Shown: one piece after another, positions 28,900-41,557 of the stretch | How the letters are laid out: the number at the start of each line of letters is the position of its first letter | How positions within the stretch are numbered: the first letter of the stretch is position 1 | Assembly: GCF_032854445.1 (NCBI RefSeq) | Contig: NC_088299.1 | Span: 1,091,001 to 1,155,000, forward strand | Reading direction: 5' to 3' | From: Liolophura sinensis | Taxonomy: Eukaryota; Mollusca; Polyplacophora; Chitonida; Chitonidae | Length of the DNA stretch: 64,000 nt | Made by a program: the position numbers and the translations under genes | The notes under the pieces: generated by a model | What the model saw: only the letters and a program-made list of their open reading frames with translations | The model's database searches: none | What the model was told of the DNA's origin: nothing

Positions 28900-30182
28900 T
28901 GTGAAATGTTTCCCTTTATAATTGCAGTGCTTTACTCTCTTTCTAATAGTGCTATAATTTTATATGTTTCTTCATGCAAAATGGAATGAATATTAAAAAC
29001 AGTTGAGTTAAACATGATTTTTGTCTCCTTGTCATTACCAATACCACTTTTGTGAAAAGTGCAACACCACCTACTGCAATTTTCACAGGTGAAAATTGAC
29101 GATGGCTGGATTCGAACTTACAATACAGTTAGTTCATCAAGCGGTATAATTTAAGGAGTATATGTGAAAAACTGCTTGCTCCTAAAGAAAATTCATAAAA
29201 TGTTGACAGAGTGCTTCAAGCTTAATTTGATGTTGCCACGTTGATAATAAGTGTGTGTTTGAGTAATTTCCTGCTTTTATTCAACGCCAGCGAAAACGAT
29301 CAGGAGGAACAGATTGCAAAAACAATCAATTGTCAGATTTCTCCACCTTGTTTTATTGTATGCAAACACAATTCTACTGGTTATCAGACTCAGTATTCGT
29401 CAGCTCTTTGAAAGGCACAAAGTGTGGTAGCGTACCATTTTAAGCCATATTAAATGCAAAGATTACGAAATGGCTTTCACTGAAAAAGAAATAGGTCGAA
29501 CTGTTTCAGCGGTCAAAGAATTACTTCTTTATGATTAATTAATAAAGGTCGACGTCGTATATGTAAAACTTGGAACAAGCGTCTCACTTGATCTAAAACT
29601 GTGGTGTGAATATTGAGAAAATGATATAATCCACTTACTTTTCTGACGCCGCCTAGACTTATGGAGATATCTTCTCTGTTAAATGAGATCGTCTCATCGC
29701 TTGAAGTAGACGTATTGGGATAGAATGGTTTCATCACCTCTGCTCAGCCTTTCAAGTAGACGCATTGGGATAGAATAGGTTCGTCACCTCTGCTCAACCT
29801 TTGAAGTAGACGTATTGCCAGAGAATGGCTTCATCACCTCTGCCGGCTACACAGTTAAGACCATTTAAAGAAAGAAGTCGGTCGCTACACTTTACCCCTC
29901 AGGCGGCCCACCCTTGTAGCTGAAGATGTAAAATCTGATACAGCTGCTACTGGATTAACGCCCTAACAATTTTAAGACGCCAAACAGCAGGAAAGGTGAG
30001 CATCAGTTCACAAGAAACCATACTTTTGGTTGATTCCAAATATCGTTCACCACAGTGGCCACTCAAATTGCTGCCTCCTACCCAGCATATAAGACACGAT
30101 TTACTTTAAAACTTGACAACACTGAGCTTTACGTGTCACACTTCCAAGTGGAATTTAACTAAGCACAAATCGCTGAAGCACT

Positions 30183-31175
30183 ATGGCTTTTTCTAACGCC
30201 TCAAGTAACCAAAATGTCTACTCTAACTTAGCTACAGGTGTTGAGAGGACTATCTCCAAGGATGAGGATGGTAAAGACACATTGCAGACTCTGTGCGACC
30301 TCGTCGGTATATCGTCACAGTGCACCTCGACTGAAAATGCCAAAGATGACATTAAGACTGAAATCCAACCTGTCTACGTCGGCGATAATCACCACTGTGG
30401 AGTTGAAGAATCAGCTCAGATCACTGTAAGGACAGAAAGTTGTCCGAGTCCCGTAACAGAGTGTCGACCTGGCGATTATTTCCCCTTCTCTTGGGACTGC
30501 CCCGTTTTGCAAAACCACACCCTTCCAAACGACTTGAAAACAGCCCTGGAAATGGAATGTCAGGAGAGGTGTTTGCCCGTCAACCTCTTTCACAGCGCCC
30601 TCACGTATCCTTGTGAGCCTATTTTAGCCAGAGAGACGAACTTGTTGTGTAGACTGAGCAAACTCCAACCATTTCAGCCAGAGAGGGTCCGAGAACTGCA
30701 AGACTTTTACAAGTACCAGACAGCCTTAGTTGAGACTGAAAGATACCGAAGTCTCATGCTAGGCGACGCACATCCCCACTTAAAAGTGCTCCTTAACCAG
30801 TACTACGACCAGGAACTTGGGTTGATAATAAAGAGAGTAGAGGCCAGTGTCGCCTTATTAGAAGACAGTGGCATCGGTTCCTGTCTTAGTAGAGAAGCCC
30901 AGGTCGTGGCAAGCAACATCAGCAGAAGACATCTTGGCTTAAGGACCAGATCGCTTTTGTCCAAAGCATCTGTCCGTTTGTTGGAGCTGTGGTATGAACA
31001 ACACATCGACCACCCTTACCCTACACCCTCTGAGACTGAAAGTTTGGCTACAGCAGGTGGTTTGACACAGGAACAAGTTAAAAAGTGGTTTGCCAACAAG
31101 AGAAATCGATCAGCCAATACCAGGTCCTTAACACAAATTGCAAGTGTTAAGAGGAAGCGGTCCATGATGATGTAG
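30183..31175 (+). CDS. TALE-class homeodomain protein, intact copy (type W)
   Basis: Consensus protein. Leader has the private marker GATTTACTTTAAAAC, shared only with 39282. First member of the four-unit higher-order repeat. CCACT promoter. Confidence 0.93.
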   Translation: MAFSNASSNQNVYSNLATGVERTISKDEDGKDTLQTLCDLVGISSQCTSTENAKDDIKTEIQPVYVGDNHHCGVEESAQITVRTESCPSPVTECRPGDYFPFSWDCPVLQNHTLPNDLKTALEMECQERCLPVNLFHSALTYPCEPILARETNLLCRLSKLQPFQPERVRELQDFYKYQTALVETERYRSLMLGDAHPHLKVLLNQYYDQELGLIIKRVEASVALLEDSGIGSCLSREAQVVASNISRRHLGLRTRSLLSKASVRLLELWYEQHIDHPYPTPSETESLATAGGLTQEQVKKWFANKRNRSANTRSLTQIASVKRKRSMMM

Positions 31176-32458
31176 TGTGAAATGTTTCCCTTTATAATTG
31201 CAGTGCTTTACTCTCTTTCTAATAGTGCTATAATTTTATATGTTTCTTCATGCAAAATGGAATGAATATTAAAAACAGTTGAGTTAAACATGATTTTTGT
31301 CTCCTTGTCATTACCAATACCACTTTTGTGAAAAGTGCAACACCGCCTACTGCAATTTTCACAGGTGAAAATTGACGATGGCTGGATTCGAACTTACAAT
31401 ACAGTTAGTTCATCAAGCGGTATAATTTAAGGAGTATATGTGAAAAACTGCTTGCTCCTAAAGAAAATTCATAAAATGTTGACAGAGTGCTTCAAGCTTA
31501 ATTTGATGTTGCCACGTTGATAATAAGTGTGTGTTTGAGTAATTTCCTGCTTTTATTCAACGCCAGCGAAAACGATCAGGAGGAACAGATTGCAAAAACA
31601 ATCAATAGTCAGATTTCTCCACCTTGTTTTATTGTATGCAAACACAATTCTACTGGTTATCAGACTCAGTATTCGTCAGCTCTTTGAAAGGCACAAAGTG
31701 TGGTAGCGTACCATTTTAAGCCATATTAAATGCAAAGATTACGAAATGGCTTTCACTGAAAAAGAAATAGGTCGAACTGTTTCAGCGGTCAAAGAATTAC
31801 TTCTTTATGATTAATTAATAAAGGTCGACGTCGTATATGTAAAACTTGGAACAAGCGTCTCACTTGATCTAAAACTGTGGTGTGAATATTGAGAAAATGA
31901 TATAATCCACTTACTTTTCTGACGCCGCCTAGACTTATGGAGATATCTTCTCTGTTAAATGAGATCGTCTCATCGCTTGAAGTAGACGTATTGGGATAGA
32001 ATGGTTTCATCACCTCTGCTCAGCCTTTCAAGTAGACGCATTGGGATAGAATAGGTTCGTCACCTCTGCTCAACCTTTGAAGTAGACGTATTGCCAGAGA
32101 ATGGCTTCATCACCTCTGCCGGCTACACAGTTAAGACCATTTAAAGAAAGAAGTCGGTCGCTACACTTTACCCCCCAGGCGGCCCACCCTTGTAGCTGAA
32201 GATGTAAAATCTGATACAGCTGCTACTGGATTAACGCCCTAACAATTTTAAGACGCCAAACAGCAGGAAAGGTGAGCATCAGTTCACAAGAAACCATACT
32301 TTTGGTTGATTCCAAATATCGTTCACCACAGTGGCCAATCAAATTGCTGCCTCCTACCCAGCATATAAGACACGATTTGCTTTAAAACTTGACAACACTG
32401 AGCTTTACGTGTCACACATCCAAGTGGAATTTAACTAAGCACAAATCGCTGAAGCACT

Positions 32459-33451
32459 ATGGCTTTTTCTAACGCCTCAAGTAACCAAAATGTCTACTCT
32501 AACTTAGCTACAGGTGTTGAGAGGACTATCTCCAAGGATGAGGATGGTAAAGACACATTGCAGACTCTGTGCGACCTCGTCGGTATATCGTCACAGTGCA
32601 CCTCGACTGAAAATGCCAAAGATGACATTAAGACTGAAATCCAACCTGTCTACGTCGGCGATAATCACCACTGTGGAGTTGAAGAATCAGCTCAGATCAC
32701 TGTAAGGACAGAAAGTTGTCCGAGTCCCGTAACAGAGTGTCGACCTGGCGATTATTTCCCCTTCTCTTGGGACTGCCCCGTTTTGCAAAACCACACCCTT
32801 CCAAACGACTTGAAAACAGCCCTGGAAATGGAATGTCAGGAGAGGTGTTTGCCCGTCAACCTCTTTCACAGCGCCCTCACGTATCCTTGTGAGCCTATCT
32901 TAGCCAGAGAGACGAACTTGTTGTGTAGACTGAGCAAACTCCAACCATTTCAGCCGGAGAGGGTCCGAGAACTGCAAGACTTTTACAAGTACCAGACAGC
33001 CTTAGTTGAGACTGAAAGATACCGAAGTCTCATGCTAGGCGACGCACATCCCCACTTAAAAGTGCTCCTTAACCAGTACTACGACCAGGAACTTGGGTTG
33101 ATAATAAAGAGAGTAGAGGCCAGTGTCGCCTTATTAGAAGACAGTGGCATCGGTTCCTGTCTTAGTAGAGAAGCCCAGGTCGTGGCAAGCAACATCAGCA
33201 GAAGACATCTTGGCTTAAGGACCAGATCGCTTTTGTCCAAAGCATCTGTCCGTTTGTTGGAGCTGTGGTATGAACAACACATCGACCACCCTTACCCTAC
33301 ACCCTCTGAGACTGAAAGTTTGGCTACAGCAGGTGGTTTGACACAGGAACAAGTTAAAAAGTGGTTTGCCAACAAGAGAAATCGATCAGCCAATACCAGG
33401 TCCTTAACACAAATTGCAAGTGTTAAGAGGAAGCGGTCCATGATGATGTAG
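32459..33451 (+). CDS. TALE-class homeodomain protein, intact copy (type X)
   Basis: Consensus protein. Leader marker TCACACATCC and 3' marker TTTATAACTGCAG are both shared with 41558. Intact CCAAT. Confidence 0.93.
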   Translation: MAFSNASSNQNVYSNLATGVERTISKDEDGKDTLQTLCDLVGISSQCTSTENAKDDIKTEIQPVYVGDNHHCGVEESAQITVRTESCPSPVTECRPGDYFPFSWDCPVLQNHTLPNDLKTALEMECQERCLPVNLFHSALTYPCEPILARETNLLCRLSKLQPFQPERVRELQDFYKYQTALVETERYRSLMLGDAHPHLKVLLNQYYDQELGLIIKRVEASVALLEDSGIGSCLSREAQVVASNISRRHLGLRTRSLLSKASVRLLELWYEQHIDHPYPTPSETESLATAGGLTQEQVKKWFANKRNRSANTRSLTQIASVKRKRSMMM

Positions 33452-34734
33452 TGTGAAATGTTTCCCTTTATAACTGCAGTGCTTTACTCTCTTTCTAATA
33501 GTGCTATAATTTTATATGTTTCTTCATGCAAAATGGAATGAATATTAAAAACAGTTGAGTTAAACATGATTTTTGTCTCCTTGTCATTACCAATACCACT
33601 TTTGTGAAAAGTGCAACACCGCCTACTGCAATTTTCACAGGTGAAAATTGACGATGGCTGGATTCGAACTTACAATACAGTTAGTTCATCAAGCGGTATA
33701 ATTTAAGGAGTATATGTGAAAAACTGCTTGCTCCTAAAGAAAATTCATAAAATGTTGACAGAGTGCTTCAAGCTTAATTTGATGTTGCCACGTTGATAAT
33801 AAGTGTGTGTTTGAGTAATTTCCTGCTTTTATTCAACGCCAGCGAAAACGATCAGGAGGAACAGATTGCAAAAACAATCAATTGTCAGATTTCTCCACCT
33901 TGTTTTATTGTATGCAAACACAATTCTACTGGTTATCAGACTCAGTATTCGTCAGCTCTTTGAAAGGCACAAAGTGTGGTAGCGTACCATTTTAAGCCAT
34001 ATTAAATGCAAAGATTACGAAATGGCTTTCACTGAAAAAGAAATAGGTCGAACTGTTTCAGCGGTCAAAGAATTACTTCTTTATGATTAATTAATAAAGG
34101 TCGACGTCGTATATGTAAAACTTGGAACAAGCGTCTCACTTGATCTAAAACTGTGGTGTGAATATTGAGAAAATGATATAATCCACTTACTTTTCTGACG
34201 CCGCCTAGACTTATGGAGATATCTTCTCTGTTAAATGAGATCGTCTCATCGCTTGAAGTAGACGTATTGGGATAGAATGGTTTCATCACCTCTGCTCAGC
34301 CTTTCAAGTAGACGCATTGGGATAGAATAGGTTCGTCACCTCTGCTCAACCTTTGAAGTAGACGTATTGCCAGAGACTGGCTTCATCACCTCTGCCGGCT
34401 ACACAATTAAGACCATTTAAAGAAAGAAGTCGGTCGCTACACTTTACCTCACAGGCGGCCCACCCTTGTAGCTGAAAATGTAAAATCTGATACAGCTGCT
34501 ACTGGATTAACGCCCTAACAATTTTAAGACGCCAAACAGCAGGAAAGGTGAGCATCAGTTCACAAGAAACCATACTTTTGGTTGATTCCAAATATCGTTC
34601 ACCACAGTGGCCACTCAAATTGCTGCCTCCTACCCAGCATATAAGACACGATTTGCTTTAAAACTTGACAACACTGAGCTTTACGTGTCACACTTCCAAG
34701 TGGAATTTAACTAAGCACAAATCGCTGAAGCACT

Positions 34735-35727
34735 ATGGCTTTTTCTAACGCCTCAAGTAACCAAAATGTCTACTCTAACTTAGCTACAGGTGTTGAGAGG
34801 ACTATCTCCAAGGATGAGGATGGTAAAGACACATTGCAGACTCTGTGCGACCTCGTCGGTATATCGTCACAGTGCACCTCGACTGAAAATGCCAAAGATG
34901 ACATTAAGACTGAAATCCAACCTGTCTACGTCGGCGATAATCACCACTGTGGAGTTGAAGAATCAGCTCAGATCACTGTAAGGACAGAAAGTTGTCCGAG
35001 TCCCGTAACAGAGTGTCGACCTGGCGATTATTTCCCCTTCTCTTGGGACTGCCCCGTTTTGCAAAACCACACCCTTCCAAACGACTTGAAAACAGCCCTG
35101 GAAATGGAATGTCAGGAGAGGTGTTTGCCCGTCAACCTCTTTCACAGCGCCCTCACGTATCCTTGTGAGCCTATTTTAGCCAGAGAGACGAACTTGTTGT
35201 GTAGACTGAGCAAACTCCAACCATTTCAGCCAGAGAGGGTCCGAGAACTGCAAGACTTTTACAAGTACCAGACAGCCTTAGTTGAGACTGAAAGATACCG
35301 AAGTCTCATGCTAGGCGACGCACATCCCCACTTAAAAGTGCTCCTTAACCAGTACTACGACCAGGAACTTGGGTTGATAATAAAGAGAGTAGAGGCCAGT
35401 GTCGCCTTATTAGAAGACAGTGGCATCGGTTCCTGTCTTAGTAGAGAAGCCCAGGTCGTGGCAAGCAACATCAGCAGAAGACATCTTGGCTTAAGGACCA
35501 GATCGCTTTTGTCCAAAGCATCTGTCCGTTTGTTGGAGCTGTGGTATGAACAACACATCGACCACCCTTACCCTACACCCTCTGAGACTGAAAGTTTGGC
35601 TACAGCAGGTGGTTTGACACAGGAACAAGTTAAAAAGTGGTTTGCCAACAAGAGAAATCGATCAGCCAATACCAGGTCCTTAACACAAATTGCAAGTGTT
35701 AAGAGGAAGCGGTCCATGATGATGTAG
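34735..35727 (+). CDS. TALE-class homeodomain protein, intact copy (type Y)
   Basis: Consensus protein. Upstream spacer carries CTTTACCTCACAGG and CCAGAGACTGG, linking it to 23355 and 27907. CCACT promoter. No Y-type unit occurs in the next round of the higher-order repeat. Confidence 0.93.
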   Translation: MAFSNASSNQNVYSNLATGVERTISKDEDGKDTLQTLCDLVGISSQCTSTENAKDDIKTEIQPVYVGDNHHCGVEESAQITVRTESCPSPVTECRPGDYFPFSWDCPVLQNHTLPNDLKTALEMECQERCLPVNLFHSALTYPCEPILARETNLLCRLSKLQPFQPERVRELQDFYKYQTALVETERYRSLMLGDAHPHLKVLLNQYYDQELGLIIKRVEASVALLEDSGIGSCLSREAQVVASNISRRHLGLRTRSLLSKASVRLLELWYEQHIDHPYPTPSETESLATAGGLTQEQVKKWFANKRNRSANTRSLTQIASVKRKRSMMM

Positions 35728-37005
35728 TGTGAAATGTTTCCCTTTATAATTGCAGTGCTTTACTCTCTTTCTAATAGTGCTATAATTTTATATGTTTCTT
35801 CATGCAAAATGGAATGAATATTAAAAACAGTTGAGTTAAACATGATTTTTGTCTCCTTGTCATTACCAATACCACTTTTGTGAAAAGTGCAACACCGCCT
35901 ACTGCAATTTTCACAGGTGAAAATTGACGATGGCTGGATTCGAACTTACAATACAGTTAGTTCATCAAGCGGTATAATTTAAGGAGTATATGTGAAAAAC
36001 TGCTTGCTCCTAAAGAAAATTCATAAAATGTTGACAGAGTGCTTCAAGCTTAATTTGATGTTGCCACGTTGATAATAAGTGTGTGTTTGAGTAATTTCCT
36101 GCTTTTATTCAACGCCAGCGAAAACGATCAGGAGGAACAGATTGCAAAAACAATCAATAGTCAGATTTCTCCACCTTGTTTTATTGTATGCAAACACAAT
36201 TCTACTGGTTATCAGACTCAGTATTCGTCAGCTCTTTGAAAGGCACAAAGTGTGGTAGCGTACCATTTTAAGCCATATTAAATGCAAAGATTACGAAATG
36301 GCTTTCACTGAAAAAGAAATAGGTCGAACTGTTTCAGCGGTCAAAGAATTACTTCTTTATGATTAATTAATAAAGGTCGACGTCGTATATGTAAAACTTG
36401 GAACAAGCGTCTCACTTGATCTAAAACTGTGGTGTGAATATTGAGAAAATGATATAATCCACTTACTTTTCTGACGCCGCCTAGACTTATGGAGATGTCT
36501 GTTAAATGAGATCGTCTCATCGCTTGAAGTAGACGTATTGGGATAGAATGGTTTCATCACCTCTGCTCAGCCTTTCAAGTAGACGCATTGGGATAGAATA
36601 GGTTCGTCACCTCTGCTCAACCTTTGAAGTAGACGTATTGCCAGAGAATGGCTTCATCACCTCTGCCGGCTACACAGTTAAGACCATTTAAAGAAAGAAG
36701 TCGGTCGCTACACTTTACCCCCCAGGCGGCCCATCCTTGTAGCTGAAGATGTAAAATCTGATACAGCTGCTACTGGATTAACGCCCTAACAATTTTAAGA
36801 CGCCAAACAGCAGGAAAGGTGAGCATCAGTTCACAAGAAACCATACTTTTGGTTGATTCCAAATATCGTTCACCACAGTGGCCACTCAAATTGCTGCCTC
36901 CTATCCAGCATATAAGACACGATTTGCTTTAAAACTTGACAACACTGAGCTTTACGTGTCACACTTCCAAGTGGAATTTAACTAAGCACAAATCGCTGAA
37001 GCACT

Positions 37006-37998
37006 ATGGCTTTTTCTAACGCCTCAAGTAACCAAAATGTCTACTCTAACTTAGCTACAGGTGTTGAGAGGACTATCTCCAAGGATGAGGATGGTAAAGA
37101 CACATTGCAGACTCTGTGCGACCTCGTCGGTATATCGTCACAGTGCACCTCGACTGAAAATGCCAAAGATGACATTAAGACTGAAATCCAACCTGTCTAC
37201 GTCGGCGATAATCACCACTGTGGAGTTGAAGAATCAGCTCAGATCACTGTAAGGACAGAAAGTTGTCCGAGTCCCGTAACAGAGTGTCGACCTGGCGATT
37301 ATTTCCCCTTCTCTTGGGACTGCCCCATTTTGCAAAACCACACCCTTCCAAACGACTTGAAAACAGCCCTGGAAATGGAATGTCAGGAGAGGTGTTTGCC
37401 CGTCAACCTCTTTCACAGCGCCCTCACGTATCCTTGTGAGCCTATCTTAGCCAGAGAGACGAACTTGTTGTGTAGACTGAGCAAACTCCAACCATTTCAG
37501 CCGGAGAGGGTCCGAGAACTGCAAGACTTTTACAAGTACCAGACAGCCTTAGTTGAGACTGAAAGATACCGAAGTCTCATGCTAGGCGACGCACATCCCC
37601 ACTTAAAAGTGCTCCTTAACCAGTACTACGACCAGGAACTTGGGTTGATAATAAAGAGAGTAGAGGCCAGTGTCGCCTTATTAGAAGACAGTGGCATCGG
37701 TTCCTGTCTTAGTAGAGAAGCCCAGGTCGTGGCAAGCAACATCAGCAGAAGACATCTTGGCTTAAGGACCAGATCGCTTTTGTCCAAAGCATCTGTCCGT
37801 TTGTTGGAGCTGTGGTATGAACAACACATCGACCACCCTTACCCTACACCCTCTGAGACTGAAAGTTTGGCTACAGCAGGTGGTTTGACACAGGAACAAG
37901 TTAAAAAGTGGTTTGCCAACAAGAGAAATCGATCAGCCAATACCAGGTCCTTAACACAAATTGCAAGTGTTAAGAGGAAGCGGTCCATGATGATGTAG
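37006..37998 (+). CDS. TALE-class homeodomain protein, intact copy (type Z)
   Basis: 330 aa with Val108 to Ile. Leader markers CCCATCCTTGTAGC and CTATCCAGC are shared with 43834. Its spacer has a 5-bp deletion (GGAGATGTCTG, about 36496), explaining the 2271-bp spacing from the previous ATG. CCACT promoter. Confidence 0.93.
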   Translation: MAFSNASSNQNVYSNLATGVERTISKDEDGKDTLQTLCDLVGISSQCTSTENAKDDIKTEIQPVYVGDNHHCGVEESAQITVRTESCPSPVTECRPGDYFPFSWDCPILQNHTLPNDLKTALEMECQERCLPVNLFHSALTYPCEPILARETNLLCRLSKLQPFQPERVRELQDFYKYQTALVETERYRSLMLGDAHPHLKVLLNQYYDQELGLIIKRVEASVALLEDSGIGSCLSREAQVVASNISRRHLGLRTRSLLSKASVRLLELWYEQHIDHPYPTPSETESLATAGGLTQEQVKKWFANKRNRSANTRSLTQIASVKRKRSMMM

Positions 37999-39281
37999 TG
38001 TGAAATGTTTCCCTTTATAATTGCAGTGCTTTACTCTCTTTCTAATAGTGCTATAATTTTATATGTTTCTTCATGCAAAATGGAATGAATATTAAAAACA
38101 GTTGAGTTAAACATGATTTTTGTCTCCTTGTCATTACCAATACCACTTTTGTGAAAAGTGCAACACCGCCTACTGCAATTTTCACAGGTGAAAATTGACG
38201 ATGGCTGGATTCGAACTTACAATACAGTTAGTTCATCAAGCGGTATAATTTAAGGAGTATATGTGAAAAACTGCTTGCTCCTAAAGAAAATTCATAAAAT
38301 GTTGACAGAGTGCTTCAAGCTTAATTTGATGTTGCCACGTTGATAATAAGTGTGTGTTTGAGTAATTTCCTGCTTTTATTCAACGCCAGCGAAAACGATC
38401 AGGAGGAACAGATTGCAAAAACAATCAATAGTCAGATTTCTCCACCTTGTTTTATTGTATGCAAACACAATTCTACTGGTTATCAGACTCAGTATTCGTC
38501 AGCTCTTTGAAAGGCACAAAGTGTGGTAGCGTACCATTTTAAGCCATATTAAATGCAAAGATTACGAAATGGCTTTCACTGAAAAAAAAATAGGTCGAAC
38601 TGTTTCAGCGGTCAAAGAATTACTTCTTTATGATTAATTAATAAAGGTCGACGTCGTATATGTAAAACTTGGAACAAGCGTCTCACTTGATCTAAAACTG
38701 TGGTGTGAATATTGAGAAAATGATATAATCCACTTACTTTTCTGACGCCGCCTAGACTTATGGAGATATCTTCTCTGTTAAATGAGATCGTCTCATCGCT
38801 TGAAGTAGACGTATTGGGATAGAATGGTTTCATCACCTCTGCTCAGCCTTTCAAGTAGACGCATTGGGATAGAATAGGTTCGTCACCTCTGCTCAACCTT
38901 TGAAGTAGACGTATTGCCAGAGAATGGCTTCATCACCTCTGCCGGCTACACAGTTAAGACCATTTAAAGAAAGAAGTCGGTCGCTACACTTTACCCCCCA
39001 GGCGGCCCACCCTTGTAGCTGAAGATGTAAAATCTGATACAGCTGCTACTGGATTAACGCCCTAACAATTTTAAGACGCCAAACAGCAGGAAAGGTGAGC
39101 ATCAGTTCACAAGAAACCATACTTTTGGTTGATTCCAAATATCGTTCACCACAGTGGCCACTCAAATTGCTGCCTCCTACCCAGCATATAAGACACGATT
39201 TACTTTAAAACTTGACAACACTGAGCTTTACGTGTCACACTTCCAAGTGGAATTTAACTAAGCACAAATCGCTGAAGCACT

Positions 39282-40274
39282 ATGGCTTTTTCTAACGCCT
39301 CAAGTAACCAAAATGTCTACTCTAACTTAGCTACAGGTGTTGAGAGGACTATCTCCAAGGATGAGGATGGTAAAGACACATTGCAGACTCTGTGCGACCT
39401 CGTCGGTATATCGTCACAGTGCACCTCGACTGAAAATGCCAAAGATGACATTAAGACTGAAATCCAACCTGTCTACGTCGGCGATAATCACCACTGTGGA
39501 GTTGAAGAATCAGCTCAGATCACTGTAAGGACAGAAAGTTGTCCGAGTCCCGTAACAGAGTGTCGACCTGGCGATTATTTCCCCTTCTCTTGGGACTGCC
39601 CCGTTTTGCAAAACCACACCCTTCCAAACGACTTGAAAACAGCCCTGGAAATGGAATGTCAGGAGAGGTGTTTGCCCGTCAACCTCTTTCACAGCGCCCT
39701 CACGTATCCTTGTGAGCCTATCTTAGCCAGAGAGACGAACTTGTTGTGTAGACTGAGCAAACTCCAACCATTTCAGCCAGAGAGGGTCCGAGAACTGCAA
39801 GACTTTTACAAGTACCAGACAGCCTTAGTTGAGACTGAAAGATACCGAAGTCTCATGCTAGGCGACGCACATCCCCACTTAAAAGTGCTCCTTAACCAGT
39901 ACTACGACCAGGAACTTGGGTTGATAATAAAGAGAGTAGAGGCCAGTGTCGCCTTATTAGAAGACAGTGGCATCGGTTCCTGTCTTAGTAGAGAAGCCCA
40001 GGTCGTGGCAAGCAACATCAGCAGAAGACATCTTGGCTTAAGGACCAGATCGCTTTTGTCCAAAGCATCTGTCCGTTTGTTGGAGCTGTGGTATGAACAA
40101 CACATCGACCACCCTTACCCTACACCCTCTGAGACTGAAAGTTTGGCTACAGCAGGTGGTTTGACACAGGAACAAGTTAAAAAGTGGTTTGCCAACAAGA
40201 GAAATCGATCAGCCAATACCAGGTCCTTAACACAAATTGCAAGTGTTAAGAGGAAGCGGTCCATGATGATGTAG
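39282..40274 (+). CDS. TALE-class homeodomain protein, intact copy (type W)
   Basis: Consensus protein; starts the second round of the higher-order repeat. The micro-ORF in its upstream spacer carries a G-to-A change (GAAAAAAAAATAGG near 38581). CCACT promoter. Confidence 0.93.
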   Translation: MAFSNASSNQNVYSNLATGVERTISKDEDGKDTLQTLCDLVGISSQCTSTENAKDDIKTEIQPVYVGDNHHCGVEESAQITVRTESCPSPVTECRPGDYFPFSWDCPVLQNHTLPNDLKTALEMECQERCLPVNLFHSALTYPCEPILARETNLLCRLSKLQPFQPERVRELQDFYKYQTALVETERYRSLMLGDAHPHLKVLLNQYYDQELGLIIKRVEASVALLEDSGIGSCLSREAQVVASNISRRHLGLRTRSLLSKASVRLLELWYEQHIDHPYPTPSETESLATAGGLTQEQVKKWFANKRNRSANTRSLTQIASVKRKRSMMM

Positions 40275-41557
40275 TGTGAAATGTTTCCCTTTATAATTGC
40301 AGTGCTTTACTCTCTTTCTAATAGTGCTATAATTTTATATGTTTCTTCATGCAAAATGGAATGAATATTAAAAACAGTTGAGTTAAACATGATTTTTGTC
40401 TCCTTGTCATTACCAATACCACTTTTGTGAAAAGTGCAACACCGCCTACTGCAATTTTCACAGGTGAAAATTGACGATGGCTGGATTCGAACTTACAATA
40501 CAGTTAGTTCATCAAGCGGTATAATTTAAGGAGTATATGTGAAAAACTGCTTGCTCCTAAAGAAAATTCATAAAATGTTGACAGAGTGCTTCAAGCTTAA
40601 TTTGATGTTGCCACGTTGATAATAAGTGTGTGTTTGAGTAATTTCCTGCTTTTATTCAACGCCAGCGAAAACGATCAGGAGGAACAGATTGCAAAAACAA
40701 TCAATAGTCAGATTTCTCCACCTTGTTTTATTGTATGCAAACACAATTCTACTGGTTATCAGACTCAGTATTCGTCAGCTCTTTGAAAGGCACAAAGTGT
40801 GGTAGCGTACCATTTTAAGCCATATTAAATGCAAAGATTACGAAATGGCTTTCACTGAAAAAGAAATAGGTCGAACTGTTTCAGCGGTCAAAGAATTACT
40901 TCTTTATGATTAATTAATAAAGGTCGACGTCGTATATGTAAAACTTGGAACAAGCGTCTCACTTGATCTAAAACTGTGGTGTGAATATTGAGAAAATGAT
41001 ATAATCCACTTACTTTTCTGACGCCGCCTAGACTTATGGAGATATCTTCTCTGTTAAATGAGATCGTCTCATCGCTTGAAGTAGACGTATTGGGATAGAA
41101 TGGTTTCATCACCTCTGCTCAGCCTTTCAAGTAGACGCATTGGGATAGAATAGGTTCGTCACCTCTGCTCAACCTTTGAAGTAGACGTATTGCCAGAGAA
41201 TGGCTTCATCACCTCTGCCGGCTACACAGTTAAGACCATTTAAAGAAAGAAGTCGGTCGCTACACTTTACCCCCCAGGCGGCCCACCCTTGTAGCTGAAG
41301 ATGTAAAATCTGATACAGCTGCTACTGGATTAACGCCCTAACAATTTTAAGACGCCAAACAGCAGGAAAGGTGAGCATCAGTTCACAAGAAACCATACTT
41401 TTGGTTGATTCCAAATATCGTTCACCACAGTGGCCAATCAAATTGCTGCCTCCTACCCAGCATATAAGACACGATTTGCTTTAAAACTTGACAACACTGA
41501 GCTTTACGTGTCACACATCCAAGTGGAATTTAACTAAGCACAAATCGCTGAAGCACT

